Program-made: the position numbers and the translations under genes
Notes under the pieces: generated by a model
The model's input: only the letters and a program-made list of their open reading frames with translations
The model's database searches: none
What the model was told of the DNA's origin: nothing
NCBI GenBank assembly: GCA_015522635.1
Contig: WALW01000019.1
Coordinates: 124,001 to 188,000 of the forward strand
DNA: 64,000 nucleotides
Direction of reading: 5' to 3'
Source: Candidatus Tiamatella incendiivivens
Lineage (GTDB): Archaea; Thermoproteota; Thermoprotei_A; Sulfolobales; Acidilobaceae
In this document: one piece after another, positions 26,417 to 34,043 of the stretch
Layout of the letters: every line of letters starts with the position of its first letter
How positions within the stretch are numbered: position 1 is the first letter of the stretch

Positions 26417-27291
26417 TACATTTCACCTCTGATGAAGTCAAAAGGTGCCCTAGCAAAGTACCCGGATTTCAATAAATGAGATCTACCACGAGAGCAAAGC
26501 GTAATTATAGGTATATCCTTTCCATAACCCTTTAGTGATAAGTCAATTACTTCAACCGCAATCTCGGGGTGCTTTTCCGGTAGTCCACCTCCGCCTCCTA
26601 TACACTTATCAACTATATTGATAGGCTCTCCTAGAACTCTGGTTGAGACGTCGGCAAGCAATTGCCTGTTTTTAATTGGAACCTTACATGGAATATGGAG
26701 TAAGTATTCTCTATTCCCTACTATATTCCTATAACCTAACATATCAAGCAATTGAATAGAGTAGATCACTTTATCTCCCCAATCACTTCCTATAACAGAG
26801 GCTATGTCTAAATCCTCCAGAACAACAAAATCAAATTTATCAATGTTTAACTGGATATCAAAGCCGTTCCAATAAGCTGTATATAATGGATTGGAGTCTA
26901 ACCAGTAAACTTTGTAGAGCTTCTTTAAGGACTCGATGGTATCTCTTCTCAGAGTATTTGATGAGACTAATAGTAAACTAGAACCACTTCCCCCTAGAAA
27001 TTTTTCTTCAAGATTAATTGTTTCTTTTTGTACCCTCTGCCCCCTAGTTATCCTGAGAGCTTCCCATAAAGAATTACTTATAGGGCAATTGTATTCACAC
27101 TCTCTACAGCCAGTACATAACCATAGAGCAGGATAATAGTCTCCATAGCCATTTAAATACTTCAAACCTATTCTCGCCAAATTATTCGGTGACGATGCTC
27201 TAATGTGAGTATTCATATATACGGGACAATGTGTGACGCATATACCTGGGCATAGAGCACATTGCGTAAACGTTTTCATAGGATCAGGCAA
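26416..27291 (-). CDS. Fe-S protein, GlpC/GlcF-like N-terminal half
   Basis: A 291-residue protein with two [4Fe-4S] motifs near the N-terminus: CALCPGICVTHCP (about 11-23) and CTGCRECEYNCP (about 59-70). They resemble the ferredoxin domain of GlpC, GlcF and HdrC-type subunits. The remainder lacks clear CCG repeats; single cysteines occur around HIPCKVPIK, CIGGGGG and LCSRGRSH, so the second domain is divergent. It probably transfers electrons from the neighbouring flavoproteins to an acceptor. TTG start with GAGGAGGTG upstream; the stop TAA overlaps the next ATG. Confidence 0.8.
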   Translation of the reverse strand: MPDPMKTFTQCALCPGICVTHCPVYMNTHIRASSPNNLARIGLKYLNGYGDYYPALWLCTGCRECEYNCPISNSLWEALRITRGQRVQKETINLEEKFLGGSGSSLLLVSSNTLRRDTIESLKKLYKVYWLDSNPLYTAYWNGFDIQLNIDKFDFVVLEDLDIASVIGSDWGDKVIYSIQLLDMLGYRNIVGNREYLLHIPCKVPIKNRQLLADVSTRVLGEPINIVDKCIGGGGGLPEKHPEIAVEVIDLSLKGYGKDIPIITLCSRGRSHLLKSGYFARAPFDFIRGEM

Positions 27292-27305
27292 TCATTAACA
27301 CCTCC

Positions 27306-28724
27306 TCATTTTAGGGCACTAGTTTTAGATTGAATCGTTCTGGCCCAATCCGCTATGGTTTGTGTATCAATTAAAACTAAATCGGAATTAGGCTCCACTT
27401 CTGAGAATTCCATCTCAGGTGTTAAATTCCATCCTTTCGATTCTGCTGCCTGTAATGCCGCTCCTAAAGCAGTAGCATCAAGTCTTTTCGACACAAGTAT
27501 TTTTGCATTGAGATACGATGCAACAAGTTCGTTAAACCTGTTGAGCCTCGATAAACCACCTGTCACAAGTATTTTGCTCGGCCTCCCATATCTAGCTATT
27601 ATTTTATTATAAACATATACTAATGCAGCTGTTACACCATGTGCAAGCCCGTTTGCAATGCTTTCAATGTTATATCCGGGTTCGAGTCCAATTATACCTG
27701 AAACTCCCTTGTGAAGCCGGGGAGTTCTACCTCCCCAGATATATGGAATTACTATAGGAGGTTTTCTTTCACTAATACAGTTATCCATCTCATCATAGCT
27801 TCCTCTAAATAAGTTTTCCACGAACCATTCAACCGATTTGCCCATGCCTGTAAGGTATCCTTCGACTCCCATAATTTTTCTATTTCTACTTACATATAAT
27901 GTAATGGGTAAAAGACCTTCAGGCAGTATAGTACCGGTAGAATAATCCCCTAGAGAGTAGTCTATAAAGAATCCTGTTCCTAGGCTTATTTTCATGCAGC
28001 CTTTTTCTAGACACTGTAAACCAATGCTTGTTGCTTGCTGGTCTCCTAGAAGGCTTCTTATCTCAAGTCCCATGGTTTCCATTACTAGTTCATCATAACT
28101 AAGTGTTAAAGGAAACTCCATCTGCGGTAGATCTAGGAGTTTTAGAACAATATCCAATGGCTTCAATGTTTTTGGATTAATCAGGCCGGTTAACGCAGAT
28201 GTGGAGGGGTCTGCAATAAACCTACCGGAGAGAGAATACGCTATATAAGCATCGACATTCCATGCTAAAGCTGTCTTCTTATCTAGTAAATCATTAAGCT
28301 CCGGTCTCTCCATTAGATAGGTTTTTAGTTTTACAGCCGTTGATTCTGGTGAAAACGCTGATCCTATTATAGGTAGTTTACTAGCCAACCTGGCTTTCAA
28401 TGGAAGTTTACTGTAATTTATAGCTGACCTATAATCCATCCAAGTAATTATTGGCGAGAGCTTTCGACCATTCCTATCCCAAACGACGAGTGATCCTCTA
28501 TATGTGGCTATACCTACTGTTTCTGCACCTTCCACGGCTGCTTTTTCCAATAGGTCTTTAACAGTCGCCAGAAGAGTATCCGGGTTTTGCTCAGCTACTG
28601 GTCCTATTAGAGTGGTATGATTCGGTATAGTTATACTCTTTAATGCCTTTAGGCCATCATCATAGATGACTAGGCTGATTTTACTGGTTCCTATATCGAG
28701 TCCGGCTATTTTCTGCTCCTTCAA
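27306..28724 (-). CDS. FGGY-family carbohydrate/polyol kinase, glycerol kinase-like
   Basis: A 472-residue FGGY kinase. The N-terminal phosphate-1 loop GLDIGTSKISLVIYD, the LGDQQATSIGLQ segment with the catalytic-type Asp, KISLGTGFFID, and the C-terminal ILVTGGLSRLNRFNELVA resemble glycerol kinase. However, the glycerol-contacting Arg-Glu pair is Arg-Gly here (GIATYRGSLVVWD) and the residue expected to be Tyr in the PYFSG-type loop appears replaced (SAFSPEST). The substrate may therefore be glycerol or a different polyol. It is the first gene of the operon, 14 bases before the Fe-S gene. TTG start, GAGG upstream. Confidence 0.83.
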   Translation of the reverse strand: MKEQKIAGLDIGTSKISLVIYDDGLKALKSITIPNHTTLIGPVAEQNPDTLLATVKDLLEKAAVEGAETVGIATYRGSLVVWDRNGRKLSPIITWMDYRSAINYSKLPLKARLASKLPIIGSAFSPESTAVKLKTYLMERPELNDLLDKKTALAWNVDAYIAYSLSGRFIADPSTSALTGLINPKTLKPLDIVLKLLDLPQMEFPLTLSYDELVMETMGLEIRSLLGDQQATSIGLQCLEKGCMKISLGTGFFIDYSLGDYSTGTILPEGLLPITLYVSRNRKIMGVEGYLTGMGKSVEWFVENLFRGSYDEMDNCISERKPPIVIPYIWGGRTPRLHKGVSGIIGLEPGYNIESIANGLAHGVTAALVYVYNKIIARYGRPSKILVTGGLSRLNRFNELVASYLNAKILVSKRLDATALGAALQAAESKGWNLTPEMEFSEVEPNSDLVLIDTQTIADWARTIQSKTSALK

Positions 28725-28790
28725 TTCTAGGTCCTCATATAATCAATCGGCTATCCATACTATTAAATCAGGTTATATGAACAGTTTTAC

Positions 28791-29984
28791 TTACCCTGAC
28801 CGGCTAGGCAATAGATATGTGTCGGGTGGAACCCCGCTGATCCTATCTGATTCTATTACTTTAAGAATACCCCAGCCAGATTGCTCGAGAGCTGATTTGA
28901 TTTCTTTTCCAGCAATACTACCCCAGCCATATGAAGCAATTATTATAGCATTCTTATCTACCGGAGATATCTTCTCTTTAATTTCCTCCACAATAAATCT
29001 CATTAATGGTTGAACTCTTGCTTCATATGTTCCAGTGGCTAGAACCAGCAGTTCCGTTCTATTAATAACAGCAAGTATATCTGATAAATTAGGCCTTTTC
29101 TGATCGTTTAATACAAATTTATGCACGCGATAACCTTTCGAGCGGAGTTCAGATTCGACTGCAGTAACAAGCATGTCTGTTTGACCATACATTGTTACCT
29201 GAACTATTGTTGCTCTTTTTTCAACAGGTTCACCTTCTGCCCATGCCTGGTATTTATCTACGATGGTTCTCGGATTCCCAAGCCATAGGAGACCGTGGCC
29301 TGGGAGTATACCCTTTATTCTACTTTCAAGCGTTCTAATCTTAGATATACCTGATAAGAGGTTCTTCCTGTAATGACCTACTACTGTCACCATGTATTTT
29401 TCAGCCGAATACATATAGTTTTCTGGGACACAGTCTAAATCGGTTATACAGTCAGGTATACTGTAGCCTCCAAATGCATCGCAAGTTAATAATAAACCGT
29501 CTTCTTCTATCAGCGTAAACATTGTTTCGGGCCAGTGTATCCAAGGCGCATAAAGGAATCGTAGATGTTTATCTCCGATTTTTATGACTTGATCGTTTTT
29601 AACGACCTCGATCCGACTAGAAGGAATCCCGTAGAATTTCTCTAACATCTTCTTGCCTATAGGGTGAATAAGCATCTTTGTATCACTATACATTTTAGAA
29701 AGTATTTTAATAGAGCCAGTGTGATCAGGCTCCATATGATGGACTACAACGTATTTTAGTTCAGAGGGACTAGTCAAAGTAGAAAGTGTCTCTATTAGTT
29801 CATTTGCAAAAACTGATTTCCAACCATCGAATAAAACGTCTCCTTCACTTGTTTTTAGCAAATATGCATTATAGGTTATGCCTTCAGGTATTTCCCATAG
29901 GGATTCAAAGTAACGGGTTTTCTCATCGTCCACACGCAACAGGTATAGACTGCCTGTTAATTGCCTAGTAGAAATTTTAGCCAA
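28791..29984 (-). CDS. A-type flavoprotein (FprA/flavodiiron protein)
   Basis: A 397-residue flavodiiron protein. The N-terminal metallo-beta-lactamase-like domain has the diiron ligand motif HHMEPDHTGS (HxExDH) and later GHGLLWLGNP. The C-terminal flavodoxin domain follows from ATIVQVTMYGQTDMLVTAVE to the FMN loop region IIASYGWGSIAGKEIK. Characterised members reduce oxygen or nitric oxide using FMN and a diiron centre, protecting oxygen-sensitive enzymes. TTG 29984 follows GGGGATGAGAT. A TATA-like element (TCATTTATAA, minus strand) lies at 30041-30050. The FGGY kinase is 66 bases downstream. Confidence 0.92.
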   Translation of the reverse strand: MAKISTRQLTGSLYLLRVDDEKTRYFESLWEIPEGITYNAYLLKTSEGDVLFDGWKSVFANELIETLSTLTSPSELKYVVVHHMEPDHTGSIKILSKMYSDTKMLIHPIGKKMLEKFYGIPSSRIEVVKNDQVIKIGDKHLRFLYAPWIHWPETMFTLIEEDGLLLTCDAFGGYSIPDCITDLDCVPENYMYSAEKYMVTVVGHYRKNLLSGISKIRTLESRIKGILPGHGLLWLGNPRTIVDKYQAWAEGEPVEKRATIVQVTMYGQTDMLVTAVESELRSKGYRVHKFVLNDQKRPNLSDILAVINRTELLVLATGTYEARVQPLMRFIVEEIKEKISPVDKNAIIIASYGWGSIAGKEIKSALEQSGWGILKVIESDRISGVPPDTYLLPSRSG

Positions 29985-30090
29985 ATCTCATCCCCTAGTG
30001 ATTACTGTTAGAAGTATAAGGTTGCTGTGTTAATAATGTATTATAAATGAATTAGAATAGGACTAGGTTAAAAACACTGGTTCTGCTAGG

Positions 30091-31251
30091 TTAGGGTTTG
30101 TATGGACGGATTTTCCCTGTTAATGCTCTAACTATCACAAGCTTCTGAATTTCATTAGTTCCATCTCCTATTTCAATCATCTTTATGTCCCTATATAGTC
30201 TCTCGACCCTGGATTCCCTACTATAGCCGAATCCTCCGTGAACCTGTAAAGCCATTCTAACTATATCGGTCCCCCATTTAGCAGCCGAGTATTTAGCCAT
30301 ACTGGCTAACCTGATATAGTCAGGATCTCCCTGATCAGCTTTCCATGCAGCTGAATATATCATGCTTCGGACTGCTTCAAGTTTAAGTGACATATCTGCT
30401 ACATGAGAAGCTACCATTTGATGATCTATTAGTGGGACACCCATACTGGTCCTAGTTTTAGTATATTTTAAGGCATCCTCGAAAGCAGCTTGAGCTACAC
30501 CTAACCCGGTAGACGCTGTCACGATTCTGCCTTCATTTAAAGCCATCATAGCTATCTTGAATCCGTCTCCTTCCCTCCCAATCATATTCTCTTTAGGAAC
30601 CCTACACTCGTTGAAGAGAATTTCACTAGTTCCAGAACCTCGGTAGCCCATCATATCTAGCTTCGAGACTTCGACGCAGTCTGAACGATCAACCGCAAAT
30701 AGTGATATACCCCTATATCTTTCCTCAGGTTTTCCTGTTCTTGCTGCTACCAGGAAGAAATCAGCATAAACACCGTTTGTTATGAATGTTTTTCTCCCCG
30801 TAATAACATATTCATCTCCTTCTCTAACTGCTTTTGTCGTAAGGGATGCTGCATCACTACCGCAGCATGGTTCAGTGAGCCCAAATGCACCAACTCCTCC
30901 TTTTGCCAGTCGTGCCAGATATTTCTCTTTGATATCAGGTGATGCATATTCTACTATAGGATAAGCTACCATGTCTCCGGATACTGTTGCCAGTATCCCT
31001 ACACCACTACTTACCCGACTCAATTCCTCTGCAGCTACTGCTGCCTGAAGCAATGTAAACCCTGGGCCACCATATTCCTCTGGAACTCTCATTGATGTAA
31101 AACCCATTTCACCTAAACTTCTTAGGATATCTTGTGGGATAATATTTTCCTCATCAATCTTCCTTGCAACAGGGTCAATGTATTTCTCAGCAAATTCCCT
31201 GACCATATTTCTTATAACCGGTAACTGAGGATCTAGATGATCGAATACCAA
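30091..31251 (-). CDS. acyl-CoA dehydrogenase
   Basis: An acyl-CoA dehydrogenase of 386 residues, oxidising acyl-CoA to enoyl-CoA with FAD and normally passing electrons to ETF, which is encoded 19 kb away. Signatures: AFGLTEPCCGSDAASL, TFITNGVYADFFLVAART, and the C-terminal HGGFGYSRESRVERLYRD. The usual catalytic Glu of the YEGT motif is replaced by Asp (EIGDGTNEIQ), and the alternative site used by isovaleryl-type enzymes is Gly, so the catalytic base may be Asp. TTG 31251 lies 8 bases after GGAGGTG; GTG 31260 overlaps that motif. Confidence 0.9.
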   Translation of the reverse strand: MVFDHLDPQLPVIRNMVREFAEKYIDPVARKIDEENIIPQDILRSLGEMGFTSMRVPEEYGGPGFTLLQAAVAAEELSRVSSGVGILATVSGDMVAYPIVEYASPDIKEKYLARLAKGGVGAFGLTEPCCGSDAASLTTKAVREGDEYVITGRKTFITNGVYADFFLVAARTGKPEERYRGISLFAVDRSDCVEVSKLDMMGYRGSGTSEILFNECRVPKENMIGREGDGFKIAMMALNEGRIVTASTGLGVAQAAFEDALKYTKTRTSMGVPLIDHQMVASHVADMSLKLEAVRSMIYSAAWKADQGDPDYIRLASMAKYSAAKWGTDIVRMALQVHGGFGYSRESRVERLYRDIKMIEIGDGTNEIQKLVIVRALTGKIRPYKP

Positions 31252-31351
31252 GCAAAGCACACCTCCAAAATGATCTGAGGACTGTAACCGTTTTCATATA
31301 AGAAAGGTGTATTTACATGTTAAAAATAAAATTTTGGGTAATAAAAACGAG

Positions 31352-31409
31352 GCCTCAGAAAAGGCCAATGAATTCATTTGATCATAAATAGCTGGCTCAT
31401 CACCGGCCT
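31352..31409 (-). ncRNA. C/D box guide sRNA
   Basis: On the minus strand, GTGATGA (C box, 31404-31398) and CTGA (D box, 31359-31356) are separated by 38 bases, the normal archaeal spacing. Within are a D-prime-like ATGA (386-383 of this kilobase, i.e. 31386-31383) and a C-prime-like CAAATGA (31381-31375). The terminal GGCC at 31409-31406 pairs with GGCC at 31355-31352, closing the kink-turn stem. A T-rich stretch follows the 3-prime end. The guide upstream of D reads ATTCATTGGCCTTTT. It lies in the gap between the acyl-CoA dehydrogenase and radical SAM genes. It should direct 2-prime-O-methylation; the target was not identified. Confidence 0.72.
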
Positions 31410-31428
31410 TTTCGATAACATAATATTT

Positions 31429-32751
31429 TCAAAGTCTTCTAATTATCTTCCACCCCTTCAGGCCTATTATAACACCGTTACTCCTTAGTTCAACGATTCT
31501 CCTACTGATCTCTTTCTGTTTTAACCAATCACCAAACAGCTTACCCCTACCTACCAGCTTCATTAATCTTTTCATAAACCACTGAGGCGGATCCCTAGGA
31601 TTATACCCTTCGAGTGGAGTTCCCGGAAGGGGCAAGAAATAGTGAGCATGTATTCTAGCATTGAAATCCAAGGCAAGTCTCTCCGTTAAATGGAGCGTGT
31701 CTTGTAGGTCATCTTCCTCTTCGAAAGGCAGTGCGTATATAAAGTCTACATCAACACTGAAGCCTTGTTTATTCAACTTCTCGACAGCTCCAACGATTGC
31801 ATCAACATCGTGTCCTCTGTTAAGTATTTTTAGAACCCTCAATGATCCAGATTGTGCCCCTATTATCACGTTTTTATTGGACACAGTATTTCGAAGGCAT
31901 TTGACAGCGTCTCCTATAATAGCATGCTCCGGCCTGATTTCGCTGGGAAATGAACCCATAAATATTCGTCCTGAATACAACCTACTTTCCTCCTTTAATC
32001 TGTAAAGTAGACTGCATAACTTACCTATGTCCACATCCTTGCCCTGGGAACCATATGAGAACGCGTTGGGGGTTATAAACCGTAAATCTTTCCGTCCACT
32101 TGACCAGAATATTTTAGCGTAGTGCAATATGTTACCAGGCATCCTGTGCCTGATTACTGCTCCATGCATATAGGGGACTTCACAGTACCTGCAACCCCAA
32201 ATGCATCCTCTTGTTATTTCTATGGGAGCAAATATTCCCTCCCAATAGGGGAATGGTGGATTACTATTTAGATCAACTTTACCTTGTTTACCAGTGTAGA
32301 TTGGACTATTGCCAACCCTTGTTACTATACCTCTAACCTTCAAGTAATCTTCTTTTTGTGCAAAACTGACCAGATACTCCGGTAGGCTTTCCTCGGCCTC
32401 GCCATGGAAAATCGTTTCAAAACCGAGTTTAAGGGTACCTAGAGGATCGCCTGTCGGGTGAGATCCTCCTGCTATAAGATGTATATTCTTATTTCTAACT
32501 GATTCAACTACCCATTTAATTTCATCTAATAATTCTGGAAGGATTGTTGTCAAGAGGCTATAGGCTATGAACACTATGTAACCTTTCTCAACAAACCGCA
32601 AAGCGTCCGAAACCATTAAACCCGGATTTCTATAGGATTTAGTGACTAATGGAATCCCTCTTTCTAGTAATTTCTTTTCTAAAACTGCTCGTAATTGTGC
32701 AAGGCTATACCTCGACTCTTCGAGGAACCTGTATAGAAAAGCTATCTTCAA
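31429..32751 (-). CDS. B12-binding-type radical SAM protein, MJ1487-like
   Basis: A 440-residue radical SAM protein. The N-terminal about 150 residues look like a cobalamin-binding-type Rossmann region (VEKGYIVFIAYSLLTTILPE, IHLIAGGSHPTGDP). The Fe-S motif is GCIWGCRYC (CX3CX2C). The rest forms the barrel, with SLRVLKILNRGHDVDAIV and a C-terminal FLPLPGTPLEG stretch common to methylthiotransferase-like proteins. It resembles TIGR04013. The DxHxxG cobalamin motif is not seen, so B12 binding is doubtful. The reaction is unknown. TTG start with GGGTG upstream. Confidence 0.8.
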   Translation of the reverse strand: MKIAFLYRFLEESRYSLAQLRAVLEKKLLERGIPLVTKSYRNPGLMVSDALRFVEKGYIVFIAYSLLTTILPELLDEIKWVVESVRNKNIHLIAGGSHPTGDPLGTLKLGFETIFHGEAEESLPEYLVSFAQKEDYLKVRGIVTRVGNSPIYTGKQGKVDLNSNPPFPYWEGIFAPIEITRGCIWGCRYCEVPYMHGAVIRHRMPGNILHYAKIFWSSGRKDLRFITPNAFSYGSQGKDVDIGKLCSLLYRLKEESRLYSGRIFMGSFPSEIRPEHAIIGDAVKCLRNTVSNKNVIIGAQSGSLRVLKILNRGHDVDAIVGAVEKLNKQGFSVDVDFIYALPFEEEDDLQDTLHLTERLALDFNARIHAHYFLPLPGTPLEGYNPRDPPQWFMKRLMKLVGRGKLFGDWLKQKEISRRIVELRSNGVIIGLKGWKIIRRL

Positions 32752-32884
32752 ATTCTAGGGCACCCTTATCAACGCTAACCTGCTTTCTCTAGAAGTAACA
32801 TTCCCAGCCATAAGCTGGAACTACGCCTAATGTAAGTCCACATAATTTAATCCCTTTCATTAGCTTTCTGTCATTGCCACCGAG

Positions 32885-33937
32885 TTATATGTAATTTTTG
32901 AATGATACCTTCTTCTCTGTAACATGGTAACTATCTATTATGAACGCGTCCCATTCCCTAATAATATTAGCTCCTAAAAGTTTGTCCAGAATATCGAGAA
33001 GGCCTCTAATATACATTGCTGGGACTGATATTCTTACGAGTCCTCTATCACCTTCATTGCTTACTAGCCCATACCTTGTATACGGATGCTCAGAAAATGC
33101 GGATGTTACCTTGTGCGCTATTCCATCCTCAGTCGAGTACATGGCTATCAATTCCATGTTATTATGCGGATGCTTTAGTTTTATGTGGACACCGGTTACC
33201 ATACCTTTTCCAACTATATGGTTAACAAAGTGCCTCCTAACTCGGCTGTAGGTTACATTAGAGTATATAGGCTGTATGGCCCATTTCTTTGATGCAACCG
33301 CCTCCTGGAGCTTCTTAGCTATCTCTCTCATAGAAATGAATGGGTTACCCTGGAGTTGTTCAAGTATAAATAAATCTATTTCATCATATTTGACATTTCT
33401 TTTAGGTAAAGGAACTCTATGAAATTCTGCTGCCCTTATCGAGTCGAGCAGATAATCCCATCTAGGTTTTACCTTCCTTTCCATAATATCATAGAATGCT
33501 CTTAAGTTAGGCTTTGAGTGATAATAGTAATCAAAGATATACACCTCAGAATCTCGTGGAACTTTAAATGATAGATTATTCAGAAGGTAATTTATCTTAT
33601 CCTGGGTAACCTCAAACTGAAGTATAGTACCCCTGGGGATCAAAGGTATCAAGTATTCTAAATACGGTAGCTCGTTGAATCCTCCCTTTAGAGTGCGCTT
33701 GGAATATACGACTAATCTCTTAATACCCAATCCAGTGTAGTTGATGTCAGCGGTAAACGCAACATCATAGTCGTGCAACGTCTTTATTCTTCTCCACAGT
33801 GTGGATACGTGAAGTCCCATATCCTCTGCTAACCCTGTAATTGTGGGTAGTCCTTGTGTTTCCTGGATTTTTTCAATAATCTCAATGAAACTATAAGATA
33901 GTCTATCATAGATCTCTCTTGTTTTCCTCCCTCCCAT
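32885..33937 (-). CDS. transcriptional regulator with two winged-helix modules
   Basis: A 350-residue DNA-binding protein. A first winged helix is at about 30-60 (LPTITGLAEDMGLHVSTLWR) and a second at about 200-245 (ISMREIAKKLQEAVASKKWA and on). Each is followed by a mixed alpha/beta region, so it looks like a tandem duplication of an HTH-plus-sensor unit, reminiscent of Lrp-like architecture but divergent. I do not recognise a characterised homologue. ATG 33937 has GAGGT upstream. A 9-bp AT-rich palindrome overlies the likely promoter, which suggests autoregulation. Confidence 0.7.
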   Translation of the reverse strand: MGGRKTREIYDRLSYSFIEIIEKIQETQGLPTITGLAEDMGLHVSTLWRRIKTLHDYDVAFTADINYTGLGIKRLVVYSKRTLKGGFNELPYLEYLIPLIPRGTILQFEVTQDKINYLLNNLSFKVPRDSEVYIFDYYYHSKPNLRAFYDIMERKVKPRWDYLLDSIRAAEFHRVPLPKRNVKYDEIDLFILEQLQGNPFISMREIAKKLQEAVASKKWAIQPIYSNVTYSRVRRHFVNHIVGKGMVTGVHIKLKHPHNNMELIAMYSTEDGIAHKVTSAFSEHPYTRYGLVSNEGDRGLVRISVPAMYIRGLLDILDKLLGANIIREWDAFIIDSYHVTEKKVSFKNYI

Positions 33938-33976
33938 GACCCGCTACCTCTTTTACTAATACACTAGTGATCCCAT

Positions 33977-33997
33977 AAAATTATTATTAATAATTTT
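33977..33997. promoter_or_regulatory. AT-rich palindrome in the regulator promoter
   Basis: AAAATTATT (33977-33985), spacer ATT, AATAATTTT (33989-33997): a perfect 9-bp inverted repeat, 40-60 bases upstream of the regulator start at 33937. The same sequence is a plausible TATA region for that minus-strand gene, so a protein bound here would block TBP. AT-rich palindromes arise easily by chance in this composition. Confidence 0.35.
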
Positions 33998-34043
33998 TAG
34001 GTGATTGTACATGTTTTATATTAACTTTTTTACAGGGAGAGTG

